DNA of 12,754 bases from Geobacter sp. GTDB lineage: Bacteria; Desulfobacterota; Desulfuromonadia; Geobacterales; DSM-12255. The stretch is from assembly GCA_012026855.1 (NCBI GenBank), contig VEOV01000373.1, positions 1-12,754 on the forward strand. The letters run 5' to 3'. Below are positions 1-5,603 of the stretch, one piece after another. The notes beneath the pieces are model-generated. The model was not told the origin of the DNA and ran no database searches. It saw only the letters and a program-made list of their open reading frames with translations. Numbering within the stretch: the stretch's first letter is position 1; each line of letters begins with the position of its first letter. The translations under genes were made by a program, and so were the position numbers.

Positions 1-40
1 CAATCAACGCCTTGCCCATGGCACGTTCTGGTTGTGACAT
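1..40 (-). CDS. 5' end of an unidentified gene leaving the window
   Basis: Thirteen codons are visible from an ATG at 40-38, reading MSQPERAMGKALI, before the window ends. A good ribosome binding site (AAGGAG, about 8 bases upstream) supports the start. The gene follows the Cys/His-rich protein gene by 50 bases on the same strand and is probably the next cistron of that operon. The visible N-terminus is hydrophilic, with no signal peptide at its very start. Too little is present to name a family. Confidence 0.6.
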   Translation of the reverse strand, partial: MSQPERAMGKALI

Positions 41-90
41 GCGAATCTCCTTCCAAAGAGTGTGGTGATGGTCGTGTTGTTGGAAAGAGA

Positions 91-438
91 TCAGCTTTCA
101 GGCGGGACAAAGATGGCGAGATAGACCTCGGTGGGGATCAGGGAAGAATAGGAGTATAATTGTTTCTGTATTAAAGCAGCAACAATCATGGAATCCATGA
201 ACGGAGGCTCTGCAGAGTCATGGCAGCAGTCTTCGTCACAGCAATCACCGCTGCTGTCGCAAGGCATTTCGTCGTGCTTGTTATGGCTATCATGACCGCA
301 GTCATTCTGCAGCAGATGGCAGGCGCACGTATCCTCCGTCATCCCGGAATCAAGGGAATGAGCAGCCGAGGTGAGCGGTGCCAGAAACACCGCTACCAGG
401 AGGACTATTACCGCCAGCTGTCTGCAAAAAGATAACAT
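91..438 (-). CDS. Cys/His-rich small secreted protein, possible metal-binding protein
   Basis: This 115-residue protein begins with a hydrophobic signal segment (residues 8-24) ending near LTSAAHS, so it is probably exported to the periplasm. Residues 38-72 hold eight cysteines (38, 40, 47, 60, 66, 67, 71, 72) with several His and Asp/Glu, including CAC, CGHDSH and two CC pairs. This is a typical soft-metal or zinc ligand composition. A second hydrophobic stretch follows at 81-112. The start codon lies 8 bases beyond the stop of the UPF0016 transporter gene, so the two are probably translationally coupled. I do not recognise a named family; similar Cys-rich small proteins occur beside metal efflux genes, so a role in metal binding is inference from composition and context. 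Confidence 0.75.
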   Translation of the reverse strand: MLSFCRQLAVIVLLVAVFLAPLTSAAHSLDSGMTEDTCACHLLQNDCGHDSHNKHDEMPCDSSGDCCDEDCCHDSAEPPFMDSMIVAALIQKQLYSYSSLIPTEVYLAIFVPPES

Positions 439-446
439 GATGACAA

Positions 447-1118
447 TCAGCCTTCTTCCGGTTCCGGTTCGATGGCTTCCTGTGTCGAACGAGCCAGAAA
501 CCAGCCGGCACCAGCGATCACCAGCAGGCTGACAACTTCGATGACCGGGGTCAGGATGCGCTCCGGTACATTTTCATGAATGCCATAGATGCCAAAGCCG
601 ATGAATACCAGGGCAGCGCCCCATTTGACCGCTTTTTCCGGAATATGTTTGTGCATGACAATGCCGACGACAATGCCGAAGGCGTCGGCCACCAGCATGC
701 CGATGTTGGTGCCGGTCCAGACAGCTACCGGTGCCTGGTATTTGGCGGCCAGCGCGACGGTCGCAAGCTGGGTCTTGTCACCCATTTCGGCGACAAAAAA
801 GGCAATGGCCACGGTCCAGAACGGACTGAACGAAAACCGCTTATCCTCGCCCTCCAGTTGATCACCACGGATGGTCCAGAGACCAAAAAGAACAAACGAT
901 ACGGCTGCGGCGATCTGAATGGTGGACAAGGGAACAAAGGCGGTCAGATAGTTGCCCACAGCAACCGCCAGCATGTGGTTCAACGCCGTAGCGACGAACA
1001 CTCCCCACAGGACGGTGGATGCCTTGTAGCGGGTGGCGAAAGCCATGGCCAATAGCAGAGATATGTCGCCCATCTCAGCCTGAACTACGAAAATCAATGA
1101 AGCCCAGAATGCGGTCAT
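447..1118 (-). CDS. UPF0016/GDT1-family membrane transporter, probable Mn2+ exporter
   Basis: The 223-residue protein has six to seven hydrophobic segments and the two-repeat layout of the UPF0016 (GDT1/TMEM165, bacterial Mnx/MneA) family. Known members export Mn2+ or exchange Mn2+/Ca2+ across the membrane. The signature E-x-G-D-K-T is intact in the second repeat (EMGDKT, residues 111-116). In the first repeat it reads EMGDIS (15-20), keeping the acidic pair but not the Lys-Thr. Length is normal for a bacterial two-repeat member. The start has an AGGAGAG site 7 bases upstream. It lies 35 bases after the ribbon-helix-helix gene and 8 bases before the Cys-rich gene. It is in the operon whose leader at 3098-3239 is a manganese riboswitch, which fits manganese export. 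Family assignment is firm; the ion is inferred. Confidence 0.92.
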   Translation of the reverse strand: MTAFWASLIFVVQAEMGDISLLLAMAFATRYKASTVLWGVFVATALNHMLAVAVGNYLTAFVPLSTIQIAAAVSFVLFGLWTIRGDQLEGEDKRFSFSPFWTVAIAFFVAEMGDKTQLATVALAAKYQAPVAVWTGTNIGMLVADAFGIVVGIVMHKHIPEKAVKWGAALVFIGFGIYGIHENVPERILTPVIEVVSLLVIAGAGWFLARSTQEAIEPEPEEG

Positions 1119-1153
1119 GCGCTACTCTCCTGAAGAAATTGCGTCTGCTGTAA

Positions 1154-1375
1154 TCAATTCTGGAACCCCGGTGAACAGGTTCGCTGCAAAGACAGGAACG
1201 CTTCACGCATGATTTCGGATGCGTTCTTGGAGGATGTTGTGCGTAGTCGCTGCAAAAACTCCAATTCATCATCGCTGATCCGCAATGAGATCACATTTTT
1301 GAGGGCGTGGTTGTCACGCCGGCGCGTAGGTGTTTGTTTCTGCTGAAGACAATCTGTGTAACGTTTCTCTTTCAT
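1154..1375 (-). CDS. Small ribbon-helix-helix (CopG-like) DNA-binding protein
   Basis: This 73-residue basic protein has a ribbon-helix-helix-like core at about residues 27-62: a short strand (VISLRIS), a helix with DDELEFLQRLR, then SKNASEIMREAFLSL, which resembles the second helix of CopG/Arc-type repressors. The N-terminal 25 residues are very basic (RRRD region). The start has GAGAGG about 8 bases upstream. It sits 25 bases after the zinc-ribbon gene and 35 bases before the transporter gene, inside the same operon. It could be an operon autoregulator or an orphan antitoxin-like protein; no toxin gene is adjacent. The fold call rests on pattern recognition only. Confidence 0.7.
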   Translation of the reverse strand: MKEKRYTDCLQQKQTPTRRRDNHALKNVISLRISDDELEFLQRLRTTSSKNASEIMREAFLSLQRTCSPGFQN

Positions 1376-1400
1376 TTCAAAGCCTCTCTGTTCAAATTAA

Positions 1401-1703
1401 TCAGTCAAACAGTTCTTCCAAATACGATTTTTTCTTGTACGGTTTGTGGCCATGACCATAGCCGTGGCCATGGCCGTGATCATGCCCATGTCCATAGTGC
1501 GCCTGCTGGGGTTGGTAAGCCGGTTGCGGTGACTGTTGTACTGGTTGAGGTGTCGCAAATTCCTGGGTAGTTGATCGCTCGATGATCTTGTCGAGCTCCC
1601 CCCGGTCGAGCCAGACACCGCGGCATTCGGGACAGTAATCGATTTCCACACCCTGACGTTCGGACATGACGAGGTTGACGGTGGTACAGGCTGGGCATTT
1701 CAT
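1401..1703 (-). CDS. Zinc-ribbon protein (zf-TFIIB type) with His-rich linker
   Basis: The 100-residue protein opens with a four-cysteine zinc ribbon: CPAC at residues 3-6 and CPEC at 24-27, followed by RGVWLDRGELDKI. This C-x2-C ... CPxCxGxWLDxGEL pattern is characteristic of the zf-TFIIB family of small bacterial proteins. A Gln/Pro-rich linker leads into a His/Gly repeat around residues 69-86 (GHGHDHGHGHGYGHGH), a likely metal-binding tail. The basic-then-acidic terminus KKKSYLEELFD resembles the conserved end of these proteins. The biochemical function of the family is not established. The gene is 21 bases downstream of the cytochrome gene and has a GGAG-type site. The His tail suggests nickel, zinc or copper binding (inference). 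Confidence 0.88.
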   Translation of the reverse strand: MKCPACTTVNLVMSERQGVEIDYCPECRGVWLDRGELDKIIERSTTQEFATPQPVQQSPQPAYQPQQAHYGHGHDHGHGHGYGHGHKPYKKKSYLEELFD

Positions 1704-1724
1704 GCCTTTCTCCTTTGCGATCAG

Positions 1725-2174
1725 TTAGAATTTTGCCTTGATGGCGTTCAGCTCTTCTTTGCTTACATCACTCCAACGCTTCACGTTCCAACTGCCGACC
1801 CATGACTTGAATATGGCCAAGTTTGCCTGCCGCTCCACGTCGTTGGCACCGAGGTGCTCGTACATATTGCCAGGCTTCTTGTCCGTTCGGGTCGTGCCGT
1901 CGTCAAGGCGGCGGATCAGAGCGCCGGTATAGGGCCAGCCAACGTAGGTGATCAAGTGGCTGTAACTGTCCATCCGCATGCCGATGTTTTTGTCCGAGTA
2001 CCCTTTCTTGTCTCTGGCAAACTCATCATGCTCCGGCGATTTCTCACCATGGCAACCCAGACAGTGCTTGGCGAAGAGTGGCTTAATATCCTTCTGCCAG
2101 GTCACCTCCGCTGCCTGTGCCTGTGCTGTCCAGATAAGCGCCATTGTGGCTAATCCCATCATCAGTTTCTTCAT
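1725..2174 (-). CDS. Periplasmic monoheme c-type cytochrome
   Basis: This is a 149-residue precursor with a signal peptide (basic MKK, hydrophobic core, AQA cleavage site near residue 22). One haem c motif, CLGCH (38-42), follows the phrase WQKDIKPLFAKH, typical of class I-like cytochrome domains in which haem is attached near the N-terminus. Candidate distal Met ligands are in GMRMDS (65-70) and GNMYEH further on. It is expected to transfer electrons in the periplasm; its partners are not evident, since no oxidase or dehydrogenase gene is nearby. The start has an AAAGGAG site about 10 bases upstream. A 106-base gap separates it from the upstream Tim44-like gene, the largest gap in this operon, so a separate internal promoter is possible. 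Confidence 0.93.
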   Translation of the reverse strand: MKKLMMGLATMALIWTAQAQAAEVTWQKDIKPLFAKHCLGCHGEKSPEHDEFARDKKGYSDKNIGMRMDSYSHLITYVGWPYTGALIRRLDDGTTRTDKKPGNMYEHLGANDVERQANLAIFKSWVGSWNVKRWSDVSKEELNAIKAKF

Positions 2175-2214
2175 AAGATAAATCTCCTTTCCTCTGTGGT
2201 CTGAAATCGTTTAT

Positions 2215-2243
2215 TTCTGGCTAATCGCCGACAACTGCCAGAA
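2215..2243 (-). other. Small inverted repeat between Tim44-like and cytochrome genes
   Basis: TTCTGGC and GCCAGAA form a perfect 7-base inverted repeat around a 15-base loop in the 106-base gap. There is no T-tract, so it is not a classical terminator. It could be a weak mRNA hairpin protecting or separating the two cistrons, or chance. Confidence 0.3.
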
Positions 2244-2280
2244 GTTATTGCCAACAAGCCGGATTAATGTCCAGAATTCC

Positions 2281-2850
2281 TCAAACTTTACCGGCTCCGT
2301 CTTGCTGCCGGATATGGACCAGACCAGCATGCACATCGCTCGAATTCGGTTCTACTGACTGCTGTCCGTATGCAACAGGGGAGACGGCTTCACGTTGATA
2401 GCCGCCATATCCGGCGGGGGTTGCCGGGCTGAGTTCCCTCTTCTTTTTGATAAACCGGTAGATCATGTAGCCCAAGCCGGCCAGAAGAATAATTTCAAAC
2501 AGGCCGATACCGCTGCCCCCCATGGCGCTCCCGAAGCCGCTGCCAGCTCCTGCAAGGGAACTGAACAGCATGCCGCCCAGCAGACCACCCATGATGCCGC
2601 CGGCCATGCTCCTCATGAAGCCGCCACCAGACTGCTGCATGGGGTTTGGCTGGGGGGCGAACTGCCGGCGGGACTGGCTCTGACTCGGCTGGGAATAGGT
2701 GGTGGCCGGTTTTGAGTAGCTTCGCGCACCACGGCTGCCCGAAGAACGGCTTCCGCCGGCCCGGGCTTCGGCATTCAGCTCAAGCACCGTGACTGACAGC
2801 ATCATAATGGCTGCCATTACTGTGAATATCCTGATAGCGTATTTCTTCAT
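2281..2850 (-). CDS. Truncated Tim44-like membrane protein (Tim44 domain missing)
   Basis: The 189-residue protein has a signal-like N-terminus (residues 5-24), a Ser/Gly/Gln-rich segment (31-75), a Gly/Met-rich hydrophobic stretch (77-113), a transmembrane helix (115-134) and a KKKRE stop-transfer cluster. This is the N-terminal layout of bacterial Tim44-domain proteins of about 300 residues. In those, the text after the membrane helix (here SDVHAGLVHIRQ, 171-182) leads into the Tim44 domain; here it stops seven residues later (QDGAGKV). The C-terminal domain is therefore lost, and the 106 bases downstream cannot hold it. The start is 3 bases after the stop of the htpX-derived frame, with its AAAGGAG site inside that frame, so translation is probably coupled. 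It may be a non-functional remnant or a membrane-anchor derivative. Confidence 0.8.
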   Translation of the reverse strand: MKKYAIRIFTVMAAIMMLSVTVLELNAEARAGGSRSSGSRGARSYSKPATTYSQPSQSQSRRQFAPQPNPMQQSGGGFMRSMAGGIMGGLLGGMLFSSLAGAGSGFGSAMGGSGIGLFEIILLAGLGYMIYRFIKKKRELSPATPAGYGGYQREAVSPVAYGQQSVEPNSSDVHAGLVHIRQQDGAGKV

Positions 2851-2853
2851 TTG

Positions 2854-3063
2854 TTATGCTCCTTTGTGAGTTGATATGATTGTTTCCTGCTCGCCGTACA
2901 TGCGCAGGACGATCTTGTCCGAAAACCAGTAGGAAAAGAAGTTCATGCCGAGCGCCATGACGAAGGCGAAGACCATGCCGGACTTGCCGCCGATGGCGCT
3001 CCCCATGGTGACCATAAGGACAGTGAGAAGTGAAAGCAGAAGAGTTGTTTTGAGTCTGTTCAG
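2854..3063 (-). pseudogene. htpX 5' fragment, open for 69 codons from a CTG
   Basis: Reading from 3063, codons 2-60 match codons 2-60 of the intact htpX at 7621-8475. Seventeen codons differ, and only three change the residue (Ile19 to Thr, Arg27 to Lys, Ala58 to Glu). After the shared YGxQE the frame continues with nine unrelated codons to a TAA at 2856-2854. The ATG of htpX is CTG here, preceded in frame by TAG TAA. GGAGG lies 6 bases upstream, so CTG initiation is conceivable; the next ATG is codon 17. The fragment keeps the first membrane segments but lacks the HExxH protease centre, so it has no protease activity. It may act only as a translated leader coupling to the Tim44-like gene 3 bases downstream. 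It arose by duplication. Confidence 0.88.
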
Positions 3064-3097
3064 TTACTACCTCCGACGATGCTTTATCGCCGGGGAT

Positions 3098-3143
3098 AAA
3101 AAAAAGACCTTTACCCGCGGCGCTGATTGCCTGGGTAAAGGTC
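3098..3143 (-). terminator. Intrinsic terminator of manganese riboswitch copy 1
   Basis: On the minus strand GACCTTTACCC (3143-3133) and GGGTAAAGGTC (3116-3106) form a perfect 11-base-pair stem with a 16-base loop, followed directly by eight T (3105-3098). This is a strong rho-independent terminator located before any gene of the operon. Its 5' arm contains the 3' strand of aptamer helix P1, so it can form only when P1 does not. Confidence 0.93.
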
Positions 3144-3239
3144 TTGTTGACAGATGATCTGTCCCGGTTCCGGGTCGAATGACCGTGATGACGGAATCCG
3201 GGTCGGCCTTTTCTCTGGCCGATAACTACTCCCCTTTAC
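3135..3239 (-). ncRNA. yybP-ykoY manganese riboswitch aptamer, copy 1
   Basis: The RNA begins GUAAAGGGGAGUAG and ends CAAGACCUUUAC, the two conserved ends of the yybP-ykoY (Mn2+-sensing) riboswitch class. GUAAAGG pairs with CCUUUAC to form P1. Between them lie hairpins GGCC/GGCC, CCGU/ACGG, CCCGG/CCGGG and GACAGA/UCUGUC. Members of this class bind Mn2+ directly and switch on exporters and TerC or UPF0016 genes. Here the 3' strand of P1 is shared with the following terminator, so Mn2+ should stabilise P1 and permit transcription. It leads the operon that contains the UPF0016 transporter. The class is recognised from the conserved motifs; the junction was not folded computationally. Confidence 0.9.
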
Positions 3240-3249
3240 AATAGGGGAG

Positions 3250-3278
3250 AGTATCTTTATTCTTACATCTGATGTCAA
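3250..3278 (-). promoter_or_regulatory. Sigma70-type promoter of riboswitch copy 1
   Basis: On the minus strand TTGACA (3278-3273) is followed after 17 bases by GATACT (3255-3250). Transcription would start near 3243, a few bases before the P1 helix of the riboswitch, exactly where a riboswitch leader should begin. The -35 is perfect and the -10 matches four of six bases. Confidence 0.75.
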
Positions 3279-3384
3279 TATTTATTTTTCATACATTCTT
3301 TTCATTGAAATTAGCTTAATTCAATTGCCATAACAGGGATACTATCGCAGTTAATAAGTATTGTTGTGATTATGATAATATCCA

Positions 3385-3730
3385 ATGGCGATCATGGCAT
3401 CTCCTGTGAACCGCACATCTCTCCGTCAAACCCGAGCTGCAGCTGAACTGCTGGGCAAGCTCACCCGGTTGGCAGGAAAGAGCGCAAGATACCCGAGGAA
3501 GAGCTGTCCGGACGGGCGGGGATTCCAGAAGGACCTTGCAGAGGATCGAGCGTGGTGACCCGAAGTGCGAGATCGGCCTGGTGTTCGAGGGTGCCAACAT
3601 TGTCGGAGCGAAGCTTTTCAGCGACGAAGAAAACTCTACTCGCTACACCTTCGGAAGGCACACTGACGCGAAGCTGGCGTTGCTGCCCAAGAGGGTTCAG
3701 AAAACGGCAACTGTCAATGACGATTTCTGA
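3385..3730 (+). pseudogene. Decayed HipB-like XRE-family antitoxin (two frameshifts)
   Basis: Three reading frames must be joined to give a recognisable protein. From ATG 3385 one reads AAAELLGKLTRLAGK, then after a one-base shift near 3475 KERKIPEEELSGRAGI, then after a second shift near 3525 TLQRIERGDPKCEIGLVFEGANIVGAKLF and so on to LALLPKRVQKTATVNDDF and the TGA at 3728. The middle is a helix-turn-helix (SGRAGI then TLQRIERGDPK) and the tail is typical of HipB-like regulators found with HipA kinases. Each shift is repaired by restoring one base, so two single-base deletions are the simplest explanation. It is not expected to make a functional DNA-binding protein. It is divergent from the riboswitch promoter. 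Confidence 0.82.
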
Positions 3731-3752
3731 CAACACCTTCACTTATGAATTG
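3717..3752 (+). pseudogene. Possible stub of a HipA-like toxin gene
   Basis: An ATG at 3717, overlapping the end of the HipB-like frame, opens MTISDNTFTYEL. Toxin genes of this system commonly overlap the antitoxin stop and begin with a short stretch ending in an aromatic beta strand, which this resembles. The match stops after about 11 codons at the MFS-gene terminator, so the toxin body is absent. The call relies on position more than on sequence. Confidence 0.35.
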
Positions 3753-3755
3753 CAC

Positions 3756-3785
3756 AAAACAAAAAGCCCGCCAATAGCGGGCTTT
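3756..3785 (-). terminator. Intrinsic terminator after the MFS transporter gene
   Basis: AAAGCCCGC (3785-3777, minus strand) and GCGGGCTTT (3771-3763) form a 9-base-pair stem with loop TATTG. A T-rich tract follows on the minus strand (TTTTTGTTTTG). It lies 41 bases after the MFS stop codon. On the plus strand the stem has only a short T run, so it could act weakly on read-through from the HipB remnant. Confidence 0.85.
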
Positions 3786-3825
3786 CCTGTCTGAATTGTC
3801 CGGCCAGCCACTACCGGTATTGACC

Positions 3826-5127
3826 TTAAGCTTCCATGTTGACGATGCCAACCTCGGGTTCGCCCGAGCCGCCCTTGTTGATCCGCAGAACCAATCCGGC
3901 CGCCAGCAGACAGATCACGCCGGACAGAAGGAAGGCAATCATGTAATCTCCCAGGTAGGTACGCACCGTGCCGGCAAAGGTGGCTGCCAGGGCCGCTCCC
4001 ACCTGGTGGCTGGCGAAGATCCAGCCGAACATGACCCCCACCCGCTCGCGGCCGAATGCCTCGGCAGTCAGCCTGACCGTGGGGGGGACCGTGGCGATCC
4101 AATCCAGGCCGTAAAAGATGGCAAAGGCCGTCAGCCCCCACTCGGGTCCGGCAAGGGCATAGGGCAATCCCAGCAGGGAGAGGCCCCGCAGGCCATAGTA
4201 GCCGAAGAGCAGGTAGCGGCTGTTGTAACGGTCGGACAGCCAGCCCGAAAAGGTAGTACCGAACAGGTCGAGGATTCCCATCAAGGCCAGTAGCCCGGCG
4301 GCCTGAACTTCAGCAATGCCGTGATCAACGCAGGCCGGAATGAGGTGCGTGCCGATCAGCCCGTTGGTGCTGGCGCCGCAGATGAAGAAGCTGCCGGCAA
4401 GGAGCCAGAAGTCACGGGAGACAATCCCCCGCTGCAGCCCAAGTATCGCCGTGTGGAACGGGTTCAGGTGGAGATGTTCCTGCTGCCTGTCAGCGGCGGC
4501 ACTTGCTGTCGCTTGTTCGCCGTAGGCCAGAAGGCCCTTCTCTTCGGGGCGGTTGCGCATGAAGATCAGCACCAGCGGCAGGATGGCCAGGGCTGCGCCG
4601 GCAATGGCAAAGGCCGCCTGGCGCCAGCCGTGATGGTGGGAGAGCCTGGCCAGCAGGGGGAGAAAGACCAGCTGGCCAGTGGCGGCACTGGCTGTCAATA
4701 TTCCCATGACGGTACCCTGGGAGCGGTAAAACCAGCGGCTGACCACAGTGGCACTCAGGCTGTAAGCGGTCATGCCGGCCCCGCCGCCAACCACCACCCC
4801 CCAGATGAGGATCATGTGCCAGGGCCGGGTAACGAGCGTGGTGGCGCAAACCCCCGCCACCAGCAGGGTCAGGGCCGTGACCATGGTCCGGCGGATGCCG
4901 AACTTGTCGAAGAAGGCGGCCGCAAACGGTCCCATCAGGCCGTAAAGGAGCAGGTTGACGGAGATGGCCACGGAAATGGTCGCCCGAGTCCAGCCGAACT
5001 CGTGCTCGATCGGCACAATTAATACCCCTGGGGTTGATCTGATGCCGGCGGTCACCAGCAAAGTCAGGAAGGTTACCGTGGCAACGACCCAGGCGTAGTG
5101 CAGCTTTCGAGGGGCAGATTCATTCAT
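3826..5127 (-). CDS. MFS transporter of the monocarboxylate/OFA-like type
   Basis: From the chosen start (MNESAPRKLHYAW) the protein is 433 residues with about twelve hydrophobic segments, normal for a major facilitator. The opening HYAWVVATVTFL, followed by TPGVLIVPIEHEFGWTRATIS, is typical of the monocarboxylate and oxalate/formate antiporter-like branch. FFDKFGIRRT is the cytoplasmic loop 2-3 motif. It ends with a short soluble tail. Substrate cannot be told from sequence; an organic anion or a toxic compound are both possible. The start at 5127 is preferred over an ATG at 5160 because GAGG lies 5 bases upstream and it overlaps the MarR gene stop by 8 bases (ATGAATGA), indicating translational coupling. 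Control by the MarR protein is inferred. Confidence 0.9.
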   Translation of the reverse strand: MNESAPRKLHYAWVVATVTFLTLLVTAGIRSTPGVLIVPIEHEFGWTRATISVAISVNLLLYGLMGPFAAAFFDKFGIRRTMVTALTLLVAGVCATTLVTRPWHMILIWGVVVGGGAGMTAYSLSATVVSRWFYRSQGTVMGILTASAATGQLVFLPLLARLSHHHGWRQAAFAIAGAALAILPLVLIFMRNRPEEKGLLAYGEQATASAAADRQQEHLHLNPFHTAILGLQRGIVSRDFWLLAGSFFICGASTNGLIGTHLIPACVDHGIAEVQAAGLLALMGILDLFGTTFSGWLSDRYNSRYLLFGYYGLRGLSLLGLPYALAGPEWGLTAFAIFYGLDWIATVPPTVRLTAEAFGRERVGVMFGWIFASHQVGAALAATFAGTVRTYLGDYMIAFLLSGVICLLAAGLVLRINKGGSGEPEVGIVNMEA

Positions 5128-5587
5128 GGCGACCTCTTTCCTGTGCCGGGATATTTGCAAGACCTTCCAGCAGGGTGGTCAGGTGGTCAAGAACCTGCAG
5201 GTTTTCCATGCCGACCGTCTGCCTCATCTTTCTCTGTGCATCCTTCCACTGCGGCCGGGCCTGCCCCATAACCAGTAACCCTTTGTCGGCAAGACTGAGC
5301 TGCCGCTCCCGCGGGTCGCTTGAAGGAGCGTTGACGATCAGGCCGGCGCTCTCCAATGGTCTCAGGTTTCTTACCAAGGTGGTCCTGTCCAGAGTCACCA
5401 GCCTGGCCAGGGCGCTGATATTCAGCGGCCCGTGGGCATCGATGTTCGCCAGCAGCGAAAACTGCGTCACCTTCAGTCCGCTCGGCTCCAGCGCCTGATC
5501 ATAGATCCTGGTAATGGCCCGGGATGCCCGGCGCACATTCATACAGACGCAGACGCTCGGTTTTTGCAGAGAGTTTTTGGTAGCCAT
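5120..5587 (-). CDS. MarR-family transcriptional regulator
   Basis: The 155-residue protein has the MarR winged-helix layout: an N-terminal helix with RRASRAITRIYDQALEPSGLKVTQFSLLANI, a recognition region LNISALARLVTLDRTTLVRNLRPLESAGLI, and a wing with SSDPRERQLSLADKG, followed by C-terminal dimerisation helices. The D-x-R-x-R/Q wing pattern is the family hallmark. A CVCMN motif just before the first helix places two cysteines near the dimer face, possible redox or metal sensors. The start at 5587 is preferred to an upstream ATG at 5641 because AGGAGG lies 4-5 bases before it. It is co-transcribed with and overlaps the MFS transporter gene, which it probably represses together with itself. 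Confidence 0.92.
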   Translation of the reverse strand: MATKNSLQKPSVCVCMNVRRASRAITRIYDQALEPSGLKVTQFSLLANIDAHGPLNISALARLVTLDRTTLVRNLRPLESAGLIVNAPSSDPRERQLSLADKGLLVMGQARPQWKDAQRKMRQTVGMENLQVLDHLTTLLEGLANIPAQERGRHE

Positions 5588-5603
5588 GCCACCTCCTGTG
5601 ATG

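Larger units (their letters stand above)
2885..3280 (-). repeat. Segmental duplication, copy 1 (htpX 5' end plus leader and promoter)
   Basis: This segment aligns along its length with 8297-8694, with only small indels. It spans the -35 element, manganese riboswitch, terminator, ribosome binding site and first 60 codons of htpX. By eye the identity is about 90 per cent in the coding part and similarly high in the leader. No terminal inverted repeats or target duplications are evident at the edges. Confidence 0.93.

Noticed and set aside
2945..3157. Similar plus-strand open frames in both duplicated segments (also 8357-8572)
   Set aside because: Both are antisense to htpX and its riboswitch. 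Their similarity follows from the duplication and is no sign of a conserved gene.
2885..3280. Idea that the duplicated segment is an insertion sequence or transposable element
   Set aside because: No transposase, terminal inverted repeats or flanking direct repeats are visible; its content is a host gene start and its leader.
3461..3742. Minus-strand frame of 93 codons across the HipB-like remnant
   Set aside because: It is the shadow of the decayed plus-strand gene, whose joined frames give a recognisable helix-turn-helix protein.
4321..5022. Plus-strand open frame of 233 codons opposite the MFS transporter
   Set aside because: Composition is typical of antisense (Gly, Gln, Asp, Glu rich) and the minus-strand MFS protein is unmistakable.
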